This document shows, one piece after another, positions 22,725 to 35,147 of a DNA stretch of 64,000 nucleotides. The stretch is from Kangiella taiwanensis. GTDB taxonomy: Bacteria; Pseudomonadota; Gammaproteobacteria; Enterobacterales; Kangiellaceae. The number at the start of each line of letters is the position of its first letter. Position 1 is the first letter of the stretch. The translations under genes were made by a program, and so were the position numbers. A model generated the notes under the pieces. It ran no database searches. It saw only the letters and a list, made by a program, of their open reading frames with translations, and was not told the origin of the DNA. Where the stretch lies: positions 310,001 through 374,000 of the forward strand of contig NZ_JAHCLT010000001.1 in NCBI RefSeq assembly GCF_020005165.1, given 5' to 3'.

Positions 22725-22762
22725 ACAAAGTGGATCATCAGATCCACTTTGTTATCTTTTTA
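22725..22762 (+). terminator. Rho-independent terminator
   Basis: 12-bp arms ACAAAGTGGATC / GATCCACTTTGT with an ATCA loop, followed by TATCTTTTT. It lies 15 bp after the stop of the hypothetical envelope protein. Confidence 0.88.
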
Positions 22763-22852
22763 CAAATCCCTTCCCTCAAACTTGCCTTTCACTCAAACCT
22801 TAGATTATTCTTTCTATAACCTATATCACTACCATATCCAGAGGACACCACA

Positions 22853-23707
22853 ATGAAGTGGAGAAACCGTAGGCGGAGCCGCAATATTGATGATCGTCGT
22901 GGTCAACGCATGAAGTCAGGCGCCAAGCTCAGTATTGGTGGCATTATTATGGCTTTAATTGCAATTTTTGTGTTTAAACAAGATCCGATGCAAGTCGTAT
23001 CTGGTATGGTCGGTGGCCAATCCTCTAGCACATCAACCGAGCGGGCCAATTACCAGCCTAGCGCCGAAGAGCAAGATGTTTATGACTTTGTAAGCGTTGT
23101 GTTAGCCGATACGGAAGATACTTGGACCCAGATTTTTCGCCAATCTAATTCGAAGTACCCTCAACCCACTTTAGTTATTTACCGCGACATGACCCCCACA
23201 GCTTGTGGTACCGGTCAAGCTGCGTCAGGTCCTTTTTATTGCCCAGCCGATCAAAAGATTTATTTGGATTTAAGTTTTCTTGGCGAGTTAAAGCGCATGG
23301 GCGCTAGCGGTGATTTTGCCGTAGCCTATGTTCTTGCTCATGAAGTCGGTCACCACATTCAAACCGTCACAGGTATCTCTAAAAAAGTTCGAACTGCGCA
23401 AAGCCAAACCAACAAAGCAGGACAGAATGCGCTTCAGGTAAAAATGGAACTTCAGGCGGACTGCCTCGCTGGCGTTTGGGCCAACCAAACCCAACAACGA
23501 ACTCAATTCTTAGAGTCAGGTGACTTAGAAGAAGCTTTATCAGCGGCAGAAGCTGTTGGTGACGATACTCTTATGAAACGAGCTGGCGTACCGCCTCGTC
23601 GTGAAAACTTTACACACGGCTCCTCAAAAGAACGTATGGACTGGTTTAATCGTGGTGCTAATACAGGAAGCTTTGGGGCTTGTGATACTTTTAGAGGCTC
23701 TATTTAA
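22853..23707 (+). CDS. ypfJ: YpfJ-family neutral zinc metallopeptidase
   Basis: 284 aa, COG2321/YpfJ-type putative zinc metallopeptidase. A very basic N terminus (MKWRNRRRSRNIDDRRGQR) precedes one transmembrane helix (residues 25-42). The catalytic domain follows, with HEVGHHIQ (His163, Glu164, His167) and the downstream zinc ligand region ELQADCLAGVWA. CGTGQAASGPFYCPAD and LDLSFLGEL are family blocks. AGAGGA precedes the ATG. The substrate of this family is not established. Confidence 0.88.
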   Translation: MKWRNRRRSRNIDDRRGQRMKSGAKLSIGGIIMALIAIFVFKQDPMQVVSGMVGGQSSSTSTERANYQPSAEEQDVYDFVSVVLADTEDTWTQIFRQSNSKYPQPTLVIYRDMTPTACGTGQAASGPFYCPADQKIYLDLSFLGELKRMGASGDFAVAYVLAHEVGHHIQTVTGISKKVRTAQSQTNKAGQNALQVKMELQADCLAGVWANQTQQRTQFLESGDLEEALSAAEAVGDDTLMKRAGVPPRRENFTHGSSKERMDWFNRGANTGSFGACDTFRGSI

Positions 23708-23740
23708 CGACACTCTACTGACTTTAAGTTCCAGTTATAC

Positions 23741-24304
23741 TCAAAGTCCGTTTCTGTAACGAGCCTCATCAATGAGATCGGCCATGACAGAACTCCTATC
23801 CCCCTGTCTTTTTATAATGGGAATTGCCCAACTGCAGCCTGATAATTCAAAATGCTGTTGCCATTGACTATCTAGCAGCAGCTCTTCATAAGAATAAGCT
23901 CTACCACCACCTCTTTCTGCATGACCGCCGCCTATTGACTCACCCAAACTAAACAACTGCTTTGTAAATGGCCGCAAGTAGACGTAGTATACATGGTGCC
24001 TCTTGTCTTCTTTAGTCGGCGCCTGATTTTTATAGCCAAGTCGCAAGTACTCACTTTCTAAATCTTTTTTATCAACCTTTACCGATTTTTCGTACAGGTA
24101 TTCAGCATTTAACTCACCGCCAAATTCCCAAATAATTTTTTCTGGTGTGAAAACATAGCGCTTCATGTGTTGCGGGTATGCAAGATCTCCCCAATTAAAC
24201 TCATCACGAGGTAAATATGTATTGAGTAACCGGTATTCGCTGCCAATGAACTCGATAATGAGCTGCCAATTTTCATTAGGTACAATATTTAAGATTCGCT
24301 TCAT
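23741..24304 (-). CDS. Hypothetical protein with a DUF2442-like N terminus
   Basis: 187 aa, not firmly recognised. The first 75 residues (ILNIVPNENWQLIIEF, EYRLLNTYLP, EKIIWEFGGEL) loosely resemble DUF2442-type small domains. The rest (GGGHAERGGGRAYSYEELL) has no family I know. There is no signal peptide or membrane segment, so it is probably cytoplasmic. It starts 14 bp after the mnmE stop on the same strand and may be read through from mnmE. Convergent with ypfJ; no terminator is evident in the 33-bp gap. Confidence 0.6.
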   Translation of the reverse strand: MKRILNIVPNENWQLIIEFIGSEYRLLNTYLPRDEFNWGDLAYPQHMKRYVFTPEKIIWEFGGELNAEYLYEKSVKVDKKDLESEYLRLGYKNQAPTKEDKRHHVYYVYLRPFTKQLFSLGESIGGGHAERGGGRAYSYEELLLDSQWQQHFELSGCSWAIPIIKRQGDRSSVMADLIDEARYRNGL

Positions 24305-24317
24305 TGTTTACAACAAG

Positions 24318-25685
24318 TTACTTACCAATACAAAAACTACTAAAGATTCGTCCCAGCAAGTCATCGGCACTAAACTCACCAGTGATTTCTGATAGTGAGT
24401 TTTGGGCTTGGCGCAGTTCATCCGCCAGTAATTCTCCCGCATTAAACTCCACCAGCTGTTCTTTACCTAAGTAGCAGAAGGACAGGGCACGCTCAATCGC
24501 ATCCAGATGACGACGGCGGGCGAGGAAAGCACCTTCGGTGTTTTGCTGATAGCCGACAATTTGTTTTAACTCAGCTTTCAGTTCATCGATGCCTGTTCCG
24601 TCTTTGGCACTAATCGCGATGGTTTTGTACTCTGAGTCTATCGACTGATTATCGAGCTGAGAGACATCAATTTTGTTGGCAACGATTAATAACTTCTCTT
24701 TAAAAGGTTCAAACCGTTCAAACGCAGAATCAATAGCATGCGGTGTAAACTCTGAGACCTCGTTTGAGTCAGCCACCAATATAATTTGATCCGCTTGTTC
24801 GATTTCTTTCCAAGCACGTTCAATCCCGATCTGTTCCACTTTATCATCCGACTCACGTAATCCCGCAGTATCAATGATATGAACCGGCAACCCATCTATA
24901 TGGATGTGCTCACGCAGAACATCGCGAGTTGTACCTGGAATATCAGTCACAATCGCCGAGTCCTTTCCTGCTAGGGCATTGAGTAGGCTAGATTTACCGG
25001 CGTTAGGCTTCCCAGCAATAACCACCGTCATGCCTTCGCGCAAAATCGAACCCTGTTGTGCCTGACTCTGTAAACGCTTTATATCACCAATGATGTTGTC
25101 CAGATCGCCGAGCACTTTTCCATCGGATAAAAAATCAATCTCTTCTTCAGGAAAATCGATGGCAGCCTCGACGTAAATTCGTAAATGAATCAGCGCTTCA
25201 ACTAACTCGTGCACTTTTTGAGAAAACTCACCCTGCAAGGATCTGACAGCTGAGCGCGCAGCATGCTCCGAGGTCGATTCAATTAAATCTGCAATCGCTT
25301 CGGCTTGTGCTAAATCGAGTTTGTCGTTGAGAAATGCTCTTTCTGAAAACTCACCAGGACGCGCTAAACGCACCCCAAGTGATAGGATTTCTTTCAGTAA
25401 AAGGTCGAGAATTATTGGCCCACCGTGGCCTTGTAACTCAAGAACATCTTCGCCTGTAAAGGAGTTAGGCCCTTTGAATAATATCGCGATCCCTTCGTCT
25501 AACACTGTTTGATTATGATCATAGAAGGGGAGGTAGGTGGCCTCTCGAACTGAGAGTGATCGTTTTAGGATTTTTTGTGCAACCGTTTCGGCAAGCTTGC
25601 CTGAAACCCTAATAATACCAACGCCTCCACGACCGGGAGGCGTTGCAATCGCTGCTATCGTGTCTTGCGTATTATTGGCTGACAC
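24318..25685 (-). CDS. mnmE: tRNA modification GTPase MnmE (TrmE)
   Basis: GTPase partner of MnmG in wobble-uridine modification. 455 aa. The N-terminal tetrahydrofolate-binding domain starts [22 protein letters not shown]. The inserted G domain has [14 protein letters not shown] (G1), TTRD (G2), DTAGLRES (G3) and NKID (G4). It ends with the conserved FCIGK motif, whose cysteine is essential. It is 21 bp downstream of yidC. Confidence 0.98.
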   Translation of the reverse strand: MSANNTQDTIAAIATPPGRGGVGIIRVSGKLAETVAQKILKRSLSVREATYLPFYDHNQTVLDEGIAILFKGPNSFTGEDVLELQGHGGPIILDLLLKEILSLGVRLARPGEFSERAFLNDKLDLAQAEAIADLIESTSEHAARSAVRSLQGEFSQKVHELVEALIHLRIYVEAAIDFPEEEIDFLSDGKVLGDLDNIIGDIKRLQSQAQQGSILREGMTVVIAGKPNAGKSSLLNALAGKDSAIVTDIPGTTRDVLREHIHIDGLPVHIIDTAGLRESDDKVEQIGIERAWKEIEQADQIILVADSNEVSEFTPHAIDSAFERFEPFKEKLLIVANKIDVSQLDNQSIDSEYKTIAISAKDGTGIDELKAELKQIVGYQQNTEGAFLARRRHLDAIERALSFCYLGKEQLVEFNAGELLADELRQAQNSLSEITGEFSADDLLGRIFSSFCIGK

Positions 25686-25706
25686 TATCGAATCCTAATA
25701 TAAATG

Positions 25707-27332
25707 CTACTTTTTCTTGATAGCCTTTTTCGGCTTATCAGGAGCATTTTCAACTTTTTTAGTGACATATTGTTGCTGAGCAACAGAGATTAAATTGTTA
25801 CATAGCCAGTATAAAACCAAACCTGCAGGGAAGAACAACATGAACACCGTAAATACAATCGGTAGATAGCTCATGATCTTCTGCTGCATTTGATCCATGG
25901 TTGGCGACTTAGGCTGAAGTCGTTGCATCAACCACATACTTCCGCCCATCAATAACGGTAAGACAAAGTAAGGATCAGCTACCGACAAATCCTGGATCCA
26001 ACCGAAGAACGGCGCGTGACGCAATTCTACCGCTTCGAACAGTACATAATACAATGCGATGAAAATTGGGAACTGCAATAACATCGGTAAACAACCACCG
26101 AATGGGTTTGCGCCTTCCTCTTTGTACATCTTCATCATTTCTTGCTGCATGCGTTGCTTATCATCGCCATAACGCTCTTTCAAACGCTGCATTTTTGGCT
26201 GTAACTTGCGCATATTAGCCATAGAGCGGTACTGCGCAGCAGATAACGGATATAACAATGTTTTGATGACGATGGTTACTAAAATAATCGCCAAGCCCCA
26301 GTTTCCTAATAACCCGAAGAAGAACTGCATCATTTTGTACAATGGCAAACCAATCCACCACACCCAACTTAAATCGAGTGATTTATCTAGGCCTGGCGCC
26401 GCAGCTTCTAGTTGCTCTAGGTCTTTAGGGCCAACGTATAAATCTGCATTGACGACTTTTTCTTGACCCGCAGGGACTGAAATCGTCGGTTGAACAAAAC
26501 GAATCGTCGTATCTTTATTTTGTTTAACAGAGCTGGTGATATTAATTTGTTGTTCTTGCGGTGGAATCCACGCTGAAATGAAGTAGTGTTGCAAGAAGCC
26601 TACCCAACCGCCTTGACGCGATGTTTTGATAGGCTCTTCTTCCAACTCTTCAAAATCGACCTTTTCATATTGCTGTTCTTCAGGTGAATAGGCTACGCCC
26701 ATAAACGGCTTCATACCAAAAGAAGACTTTTCTTCCAGACCTGTTGGTTTTTGGTCACGTGCAAGTTCAGCAACAAAGTTATAGGTTCTGTCGTTGGCGG
26801 ACTGGTTATTGATCTGATATTCCATATTGATCAAGTACTGACCACGCTTGAAGGTAAAGACTTTAGTGAAAGTAACACCACTGTTGTTAATCCAACTCAA
26901 TGGCACCTTTAACTCTTCTTGTCCCTCAGCTAAAACATACGATTGCTGCGTTGAACTGAACGTCGCTCTTGGTAATTGGTTATCCGGAGCTCCCTGTCCC
27001 AACAGAGCACTTTTCGCTTGATACATGCGGTCGCGATAATCGAACAAGACCACTTTGTTATCCGTTTTATCTAGCTCAACGTTGTAGTTTTTTAGCTCTG
27101 CATATACGACATCACCGCCGTTTGGCTGAATTTTGTAGTGCACCAAATCTGTTTCGACACTGATTAATGAGTCACCAGAGATGACTTTCTCATCACTGGC
27201 TACTGCAACACTACTTTGCTCAACAGCTTCTTGTTGAGCAGGTTTAGGGCCATAATCTTTTTGCCATGCTTGGTATAACAGAAAAGTACATACCGCTAGC
27301 CCCAGAATAAAAAATCCGCGCATTGATTCCAT
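25707..27332 (-). CDS. yidC: Membrane protein insertase YidC
   Basis: Inserts membrane proteins alone or with SecYEG; the atp c subunit encoded nearby is a classic client. 541 aa. N-terminal transmembrane helix (FFILGLAVCTFLLYQAW), a large periplasmic domain (residues 40-330), then the conserved five-helix core with GNWGLAIILVTIVIKTLLYPL, PFGGCLPMLLQFPIFIALYY and LFFPAGLVLYWLCNN. The tail is lysine-rich. It sits in the usual rpmH-rnpA-yidD-yidC-mnmE order. Confidence 0.98.
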   Translation of the reverse strand: MESMRGFFILGLAVCTFLLYQAWQKDYGPKPAQQEAVEQSSVAVASDEKVISGDSLISVETDLVHYKIQPNGGDVVYAELKNYNVELDKTDNKVVLFDYRDRMYQAKSALLGQGAPDNQLPRATFSSTQQSYVLAEGQEELKVPLSWINNSGVTFTKVFTFKRGQYLINMEYQINNQSANDRTYNFVAELARDQKPTGLEEKSSFGMKPFMGVAYSPEEQQYEKVDFEELEEEPIKTSRQGGWVGFLQHYFISAWIPPQEQQINITSSVKQNKDTTIRFVQPTISVPAGQEKVVNADLYVGPKDLEQLEAAAPGLDKSLDLSWVWWIGLPLYKMMQFFFGLLGNWGLAIILVTIVIKTLLYPLSAAQYRSMANMRKLQPKMQRLKERYGDDKQRMQQEMMKMYKEEGANPFGGCLPMLLQFPIFIALYYVLFEAVELRHAPFFGWIQDLSVADPYFVLPLLMGGSMWLMQRLQPKSPTMDQMQQKIMSYLPIVFTVFMLFFPAGLVLYWLCNNLISVAQQQYVTKKVENAPDKPKKAIKKK

Positions 27333-27336
27333 AGTC

Positions 27337-27585
27337 TTACTCTTTTACAGCTTTTGTCTGTTGGATCGAATGATGTGTTGGAACTGGATCATGACCACCC
27401 TCACAACCTGGGTGGCATCGGCCAATTCGTTTCATGGTGAGCCAGCTACCGCGTAGGACTCCATGTTGTTCTAATGCTTCAATTGAATAGTTGGAACACG
27501 TTGGTGCAAAACGACATTGGTTGCCAATCAACGGACTTAGAGTCAATTGGTATAACCGCACTAACTTTATTAACAACCACTGCAT
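27337..27585 (-). CDS. yidD: Membrane protein insertion efficiency factor YidD
   Basis: Small basic membrane-associated protein that assists YidC-dependent insertion. The family blocks [28 protein letters not shown] and [13 protein letters not shown] are present with their conserved cysteines. I start at the ATG at 27585 ([10 protein letters not shown]), where homologues begin. The frame is open to a TTG at 27606, which would extend it and increase the overlap with rnpA. Confidence 0.93.
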   Translation of the reverse strand: MQWLLIKLVRLYQLTLSPLIGNQCRFAPTCSNYSIEALEQHGVLRGSWLTMKRIGRCHPGCEGGHDPVPTHHSIQQTKAVKE

Positions 27586-27956
27586 TTTTTCTTTACTCGC
27601 GACCAAAGTCGATTGAGGTGCTCGAATAATACCTCATTCGTCATATCACTACTACCACGACGCGCTAATAAAACGATATCAACAGCGGGAAGGCCCGGTT
27701 GATTCAAGCGGAAAGATTGTCTACAGAGCCGCTTTAGTCGATTACGCTTAACCGCTGATTTAACATTTTTTTTAGCGACAATTAAACCTAATCGAGGATG
27801 ACCTAGATTATTTGGTGTGGCTAGAAGTGTGAAAGGAGGGCAAACCAGTTTGACTGGGTTGCTAAAGACAGTTTTATAGTCCTCTGCTGTGAGCAATCGA
27901 CGTTCCCGTGGAAAACCAAAAACGGAGGCTTTCTCAGATACCGCCTTATTGCTCAC
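27570..27956 (-). CDS. rnpA: Ribonuclease P protein component
   Basis: Protein subunit of RNase P, which matures tRNA 5' ends. 128 aa, basic. The signature is seen in [23 protein letters not shown], part of which is the conserved RNR motif. [17 protein letters not shown] is the N-terminal substrate-binding region. It starts at GTG and overlaps yidD by about 16 bp at its 3' end. Its C terminus has an extra basic, cysteine-containing tail ([10 protein letters not shown]). Confidence 0.95.
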   Translation of the reverse strand: MSNKAVSEKASVFGFPRERRLLTAEDYKTVFSNPVKLVCPPFTLLATPNNLGHPRLGLIVAKKNVKSAVKRNRLKRLCRQSFRLNQPGLPAVDIVLLARRGSSDMTNEVLFEHLNRLWSRVKKKCSGC

Positions 27957-27986
27957 ATCAAAGAATTCAATATTTTGCTACCGCAA

Positions 27987-28121
27987 TTAAGCGCTTAAAC
28001 GCTTACGGCCTTTTGCGCGGCGGTTAGCTAAAATTTTACGACCATTTTTAGTCGCCATACGAGCACGGAAACCGTGAGTACGTTTGCGCTTAATGACGCT
28101 TGGTTGAAATGTTCTTTTCAT
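27987..28121 (-). CDS. rpmH: 50S ribosomal protein L34
   Basis: 44 aa, [18 protein letters not shown] at the N terminus and [11 protein letters not shown] at the end: unmistakable L34. It is the first gene of the rpmH-rnpA-yidD-yidC-mnmE cluster on the minus strand, bordering the origin spacer. Confidence 0.98.
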   Translation of the reverse strand: MKRTFQPSVIKRKRTHGFRARMATKNGRKILANRRAKGRKRLSA

Positions 28122-28223
28122 CTGCTTAACCCATCAAGATTTAAATACATCACTTGCTCAATATTATTCAGAAAAATACTGCTTAATACGAAAACTTCGT
28201 GACAATAACTACAAGGACGCGGA

Positions 28224-28252
28224 ATTTTATAGGAATTGCTATGTGATTGCAA
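28224..28252 (-). promoter_or_regulatory. Candidate rpmH promoter
   Basis: Minus-strand TTGCAA (28252-28247), a 17-bp spacer and TAAAAT (28229-28224), about 100 bp upstream of the rpmH ATG. Orientation and spacing fit sigma70. Confidence 0.5.
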
Positions 28253-28260
28253 TGCTCAAT

Positions 28261-28277
28261 CCCTTATTTTTTAAGGG
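28261..28277. repeat. Small inverted repeat in origin spacer
   Basis: CCCTTA-TTTTT-TAAGGG, a 6-bp-arm hairpin just upstream of the rpmH promoter. Its role is unclear. Confidence 0.4.
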
Positions 28278-28299
28278 CTAGAGCTCTTTTTTATCAAAC

Positions 28300-28870
28300 C
28301 TTCCATCTAGTGTTAGAGCAATATATTTATCACTATATATTGTATTTATAGCTGAAACCTTTTCCATAACTGTGGATAACTCCAATATAGTTAATTTAAA
28401 TCATTCCCTGCTAAAGTCATTGTTTTCACTATGTTTGGTCTACTTGATATTAAATATTGCGGATTTTAAATATTAAGTCAATACATAATCGTCTTTTTGA
28501 AATACTTGTCTTGTAATAATTATAAATAAGTATTTAAAGATCTTATTATTATTATTACTAAACCAGAAAGCTGTTTATAACTCTTTTATTTTATTTCCAA
28601 ACAATAAGTTATAGGAATGATAAACCAGTGTTTAAGTTGTCTTTAAGCATGAGGTTAAAAAATGGATAACTGTTGTTTTCCTTCCTTTTTCATGCTTTTA
28701 CACAGTTTTAACGTTTTTTTATACCTTATTTAGTCACAGCTTATCCTTTTTAGAGTGTTTTGTTTGTATTTTGTGCAAATGATCCCCGGTTGATTAATTT
28801 CTTCTTATTCACACTTTTTTCGGTTTTTTTATTTAAAACTGTGGATATTTTATAACGATGGATCTACACT
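28300..28870. other. Probable chromosomal replication origin (oriC)
   Basis: The 855-bp gene-free spacer between rpmH and dnaA is very AT-rich and holds DnaA-box sequences. TGTGGATAA (28371-28379, exact TTATCCACA on the minus strand), TTATTCACA (28805-28813, fits TTATNCACA), TGTGGATAT (28840-28848, one mismatch) and weaker TTTTACACA (28696-28704). An AT-rich stretch at 28430-28565 contains GATCTTATTATTA (28539-28551), similar to an E. coli 13-mer. The following ATT repeats read as TAA/TAG trinucleotides on the other strand (DnaA-trio-like). Flanking core genes diverge from here. Exact unwinding site and box set are inferred. Confidence 0.75.
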
Positions 28871-28976
28871 AGCCCTCAGGTCGAGAAACCTTGGCACACA
28901 TACGTAAATGACGTTAGCCAGTTATTCTCAGATAAAACAACATTAATAATAGTCATGGACTTGGGAACACGCGGAT

Positions 28977-30368
28977 ATGTCTAGCAGCGTTTGGCACAAC
29001 TGCCTGCAACGACTTCAATCAGAACTGTCAGTTACAGAGTTCAATACTTGGATAAAACCACTCCAAGTGAAAGAAACAGATAAAGAAATGGCTCTTTTTG
29101 CGCCTAACCCTTTTTTTGTTGATTGGATCCGTCAGCAGTATCTTGATCGGATCACGGAGTTTGTAAGTAGTAAAGACAATAGCCAGCCGGTACACATATC
29201 ACTACATGTTGGTCACGCTGAACATACTCAGCCTAATGCGGTGGCTTCTGCAAAATCACCAGCAAGTGGCGGCTCTTCTCAAGCATCATCTATTCAGGCT
29301 CCTTCTCATATTGGACGCCCTAATCACTCTGCTAACTCAAGCTTCCCGCAAAACAATCTTAATGCAAAGTTTACTTTTAATAACTTTGTTGAAGGTAAGT
29401 CAAATCAACTCGCTCGCGCTGCAGCGGAGCAGGTTGCCGAAAATCCAGGGGTCTCTTACAACCCTTTACTTATTTACGGCGGAGTCGGCTTAGGTAAAAC
29501 GCACTTGATGCATTCGGTGGGAAACTTAATTTTAAAAGATAAACCTGACTCCAAGATTGTCTATCTTCATTCTGAGCGTTTTATGGCTAATATGGTTAAA
29601 GCGTTACAAAGTAATAGTATGGATGCTTTTAAGAATTACTATCGCTCTGTCGATGCTCTATTAATAGATGATATACAATTTTTTGCTAATAAGGGCCGTA
29701 CTCAGGAAGAGTTTTTCCACACTTTTAATAATCTTATCGAAAAAAATAAGCAGGTCATTATTACCTGTGATCGATACCCAAAAGAAATTGAAGGTTTGGA
29801 AGAACGTTTAAAGTCTCGCTTTGGCTGGGGCTTAACAGTAGCTATCGAACCACCTGATCTTGAAACCCGTGTCGCTATTTTGATGAGCAAGGCCAGTCAG
29901 TCTAATATTGAGTTACCTCACGAAGTGGCGTTTTTTATCGCTAAGCGTATCCGTTCAAATGTTCGTGAGTTAGAAGGGGCTCTTAAGCGTGTCATAGCAA
30001 ATGCACAATTTACTGGACGAGCTATCACTTTAGATTTCGTTAAAGATGCGTTAAAAGACTTAATAGCAGCACAAGATAAGCTCATTTCTATAGATAACAT
30101 ACAAAAAACAGTCGCCACCTATTACAAGATCAAAGTTTCTGATCTATTATCAAAGAGGCGAAGTCGCTCGATTACGCGTCCTCGCCAAATGGCGATGACA
30201 CTTGCAAAAAAACTGACCAATCATAGCTTACCTGAGATTGGCGATGCTTTTGGTGGGCGTGACCATACCACGGTGTTGCACGCTTGTAGAAAAATTGACG
30301 AATTAAAAAACGAAAGTGTTGATATAGAGGAAGATTACTCTAATCTATTAAGGACACTATCAACATAA
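28977..30368 (+). CDS. dnaA: Chromosomal replication initiator protein DnaA
   Basis: AAA+ initiator that binds DnaA boxes and opens oriC. 463 aa. Domain I begins [23 protein letters not shown] Ser/Asn/Gln-rich linker spans about residues 85-130. Domain III has Walker [13 protein letters not shown] and Walker [11 protein letters not shown]. The domain IV DNA-binding signature is [14 protein letters not shown]. It borders the origin spacer and heads dnaA-dnaN-recF-gyrB. Confidence 0.99.
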   Translation: MSSSVWHNCLQRLQSELSVTEFNTWIKPLQVKETDKEMALFAPNPFFVDWIRQQYLDRITEFVSSKDNSQPVHISLHVGHAEHTQPNAVASAKSPASGGSSQASSIQAPSHIGRPNHSANSSFPQNNLNAKFTFNNFVEGKSNQLARAAAEQVAENPGVSYNPLLIYGGVGLGKTHLMHSVGNLILKDKPDSKIVYLHSERFMANMVKALQSNSMDAFKNYYRSVDALLIDDIQFFANKGRTQEEFFHTFNNLIEKNKQVIITCDRYPKEIEGLEERLKSRFGWGLTVAIEPPDLETRVAILMSKASQSNIELPHEVAFFIAKRIRSNVRELEGALKRVIANAQFTGRAITLDFVKDALKDLIAAQDKLISIDNIQKTVATYYKIKVSDLLSKRRSRSITRPRQMAMTLAKKLTNHSLPEIGDAFGGRDHTTVLHACRKIDELKNESVDIEEDYSNLLRTLST

Positions 30369-30401
30369 AATTTTTATATTGGGTTTCATAAGGGTATTCA
30401 T

Positions 30402-31505
30402 ATGCGTTTTACCATGACTCGAGATCAACTGTTATCACCGCTGCAGCTTGTAAGTGGTGCTGTTGAAAAAAGACAAACGTTACCAATTTTGTCTAACGTT
30501 TTAATGGTTGTTGATGATAGTAAGCTCTCACTAACTGCGACAGATTTAGAAATTGAGTTGAAAGCTCAAGTCGAGTTGGAAGGTGAGTTCGAGCCTGGAG
30601 AAATCACTGTTCCAGCACGAAAATTGCTGGATATTATCAAAAGCCTTGGTGATGGTGAAAACGTTAAATTAGAAATGGGCGAGAATCGTTTACGCGTTTC
30701 AACCCCCGGTAGTCGCTTTAATTTGTCGACCATGCCCGCCAATGAATTTCCTAATCTAGAAGAAACCGCCAGCTTAGCTTCTTTGAATGTTTCTCAGCAC
30801 ACGCTCAAAGAACTGATTGAGAAAACACAGTTTGCTATGGCGCAACAAGATGTTCGTTATTACCTTAACGGCATGCTGTTTGAGTTTGATGAAGATACCT
30901 TAACTTCTGTTGCAACAGATGGACACCGTCTGGCTTTATCTCGTGAATCCGTAAAGCTCGAGTTGGATGAACGTGTTAATGCGATTATTCCTCGTAAAGG
31001 TGTTTCTGAGCTTGGACGCCTACTTGATCATACTGACGAAGAATTAACCCTCAGTTTAGGTTCTAATCATATTAAAATCACTAACTCAGATTACTCTTTT
31101 ACTTCTAAGTTAGTGGATGGCCGTTTCCCTGAGTACGATAAAGTTCTCCCTCGAAATGGTGACAAAATTGTAATTGCTGATAGAGAGGTTCTAAAAGAGT
31201 CTTTGTCCCGCGCATCTATTCTGTGTAATGAAAAGTTTCGTGGTGTCCGTTTTATGTTATCTAACGGCCAAGTACGGTTACATGCTAATAACCCAGAGCA
31301 AGAAGAAGCCGAGGTCGAGTTTAGTGTTGATTATCAAGGATCAGACCTAGAGATAGGTTTTAATGTTAGCTACATGATCGATGTTATGAATACCATCAAA
31401 ACTGAGCAGGTTAAGTTAACGTTTATTGATGCTAATAGCAGTACCTTGATAGAAGAAGTTGATGGCGGCGAAAGCATGTATGTCGTTATGCCGATGAGAC
31501 TCTAG
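30402..31505 (+). CDS. dnaN: DNA polymerase III beta subunit (sliding clamp)
   Basis: Ring-shaped processivity clamp. 367 aa, the family length. Begins MRFTMTRDQLLSPLQLVSGAVE, with RQTLPILSNVL near residue 24. It ends with the conserved YVVMPMRL that contributes to the client-binding pocket. It starts 33 bp after dnaA. Confidence 0.99.
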   Translation: MRFTMTRDQLLSPLQLVSGAVEKRQTLPILSNVLMVVDDSKLSLTATDLEIELKAQVELEGEFEPGEITVPARKLLDIIKSLGDGENVKLEMGENRLRVSTPGSRFNLSTMPANEFPNLEETASLASLNVSQHTLKELIEKTQFAMAQQDVRYYLNGMLFEFDEDTLTSVATDGHRLALSRESVKLELDERVNAIIPRKGVSELGRLLDHTDEELTLSLGSNHIKITNSDYSFTSKLVDGRFPEYDKVLPRNGDKIVIADREVLKESLSRASILCNEKFRGVRFMLSNGQVRLHANNPEQEEAEVEFSVDYQGSDLEIGFNVSYMIDVMNTIKTEQVKLTFIDANSSTLIEEVDGGESMYVVMPMRL

Positions 31506-31554
31506 TTGTTACCCTTATTCTACGTAGCAACTAAGCTGATAAGTTAGTGCGTCC

Positions 31555-32655
31555 ATGCGCGTTAACCAGTTAACTATCACAAACTTAAGAAACTTAAAGC
31601 ATCCCTCTTTAAGTTTCTCACCCCAACTCAACATCATTTACGGGCCAAATGCTGCTGGAAAAAGTAGTATTCTCGAAGCCCTATACGTGCTGGGTAATGG
31701 TCGTTCATTTCGAACAAGTAAACACAGTAAGGTTATTGGTGATCAATACAATGACTTCACCTTGTTTGCTAAACTGAATTCTTCAGGTATCGATCACCAG
31801 TTAGGTTTCAATCGACAGCGCAACGGCGATACCATCATTAAACTCAACTCTGAGCCCGTTACTCGTTTATCGACCCTAGCAAAATTATCTCCTGTACAGA
31901 TCCTTTCTCCTGAGCAATATGATCTCTTAATAAAAGGCCCTAGCTATCGACGTAAGCAGCTCGATTGGGGAGTGTTCCACGTGGAACATTCTGTGCTATC
32001 TGTTTGGCAGCGTTGTCATAAGATACTATTACAACGTAATCAACTTTTAAAAAATAAAGCTCCTTACAGCGATATTTCAGCTTGGGACAAGCAATTAGTA
32101 AACTTATCAGAACAAGTTACTCAACTTAGACAGGCTTATTGTGATAAAATAAATCCTTTATTTTCGGACTATTGTCAGGTGTTCCTAGGCGAGTCCGAAG
32201 TCAAAATTGAGCTTTATCCTGGTTGGAATGATAAGCAGGGTGAAGGGCTCGAAGTGCTGTATAAAAAGCAATTTGAAAAAGATAAGCGACTAGGTTTTAC
32301 CCAGTCGAGTATCCAAAAAGCCGATCTTAAGTTTTTACTAAAAGACTCAAAAAAAGCAGGAGACTACCTGTCTAGAGGACAACAAAAGCTTCTAATAACG
32401 GCCTTCAAATTAGCTCAATTAAAAGTGATGCAAGAGTTTGGACTACAGTCCCCACTGTTCCTTTTAGACGATATCGGAGCAGAGTTAGACTCTAATCACC
32501 AACAACAGTTACTGGATTTGTTAGCCCAACAGCCAACAAATCAGCAAATTTTTATAACTTGTGTGCATTTAGATCCTATTAAGCCTCTGATCGAACGCTA
32601 CAAAAACGTTAAGATGTTCCACGTGGAACATGGTCAAGTGGAGGAGGTTAAATAA
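31555..32655 (+). CDS. recF: DNA replication and repair protein RecF
   Basis: SMC-like ATPase that helps load RecA at single-strand gaps. 366 aa. Walker A GPNAAGKSSILEAL, signature LSRGQQKLL and Walker B LFLLDDIGAELD are present. The gene contains two exact copies of the 16-bp palindrome TGTTCCACGTGGAACA (31973 and 32615); both are read in the frame that gives FHVEH, at about residue 141 and near the C terminus. The C-terminal copy falls where RecF proteins commonly have an FHVE-like motif. It lies 49 bp after dnaN. Confidence 0.98.
   Translation: MRVNQLTITNLRNLKHPSLSFSPQLNIIYGPNAAGKSSILEALYVLGNGRSFRTSKHSKVIGDQYNDFTLFAKLNSSGIDHQLGFNRQRNGDTIIKLNSEPVTRLSTLAKLSPVQILSPEQYDLLIKGPSYRRKQLDWGVFHVEHSVLSVWQRCHKILLQRNQLLKNKAPYSDISAWDKQLVNLSEQVTQLRQAYCDKINPLFSDYCQVFLGESEVKIELYPGWNDKQGEGLEVLYKKQFEKDKRLGFTQSSIQKADLKFLLKDSKKAGDYLSRGQQKLLITAFKLAQLKVMQEFGLQSPLFLLDDIGAELDSNHQQQLLDLLAQQPTNQQIFITCVHLDPIKPLIERYKNVKMFHVEHGQVEEVK
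31973..31988. promoter_or_regulatory. parS centromere site 1 (inside recF)
   Basis: TGTTCCACGTGGAACA, a perfect 16-bp palindrome that matches the ParB-binding parS consensus used across bacteria. A cognate parAB pair is 14 kb away. Confidence 0.9.
32615..32630. promoter_or_regulatory. parS centromere site 2 (near 3' end of recF)
   Basis: Second exact TGTTCCACGTGGAACA palindrome, extendable to 18 bp with flanking A/T. It is 642 bp from the first site, within 4 kb of the origin. Confidence 0.9.
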
Positions 32656-32668
32656 ATGCAGCAACTGA

Positions 32669-35125
<2,457 letters not shown>

Positions 35126-35147
35126 TTTAAGTTGTCTCAGCTAGTTA

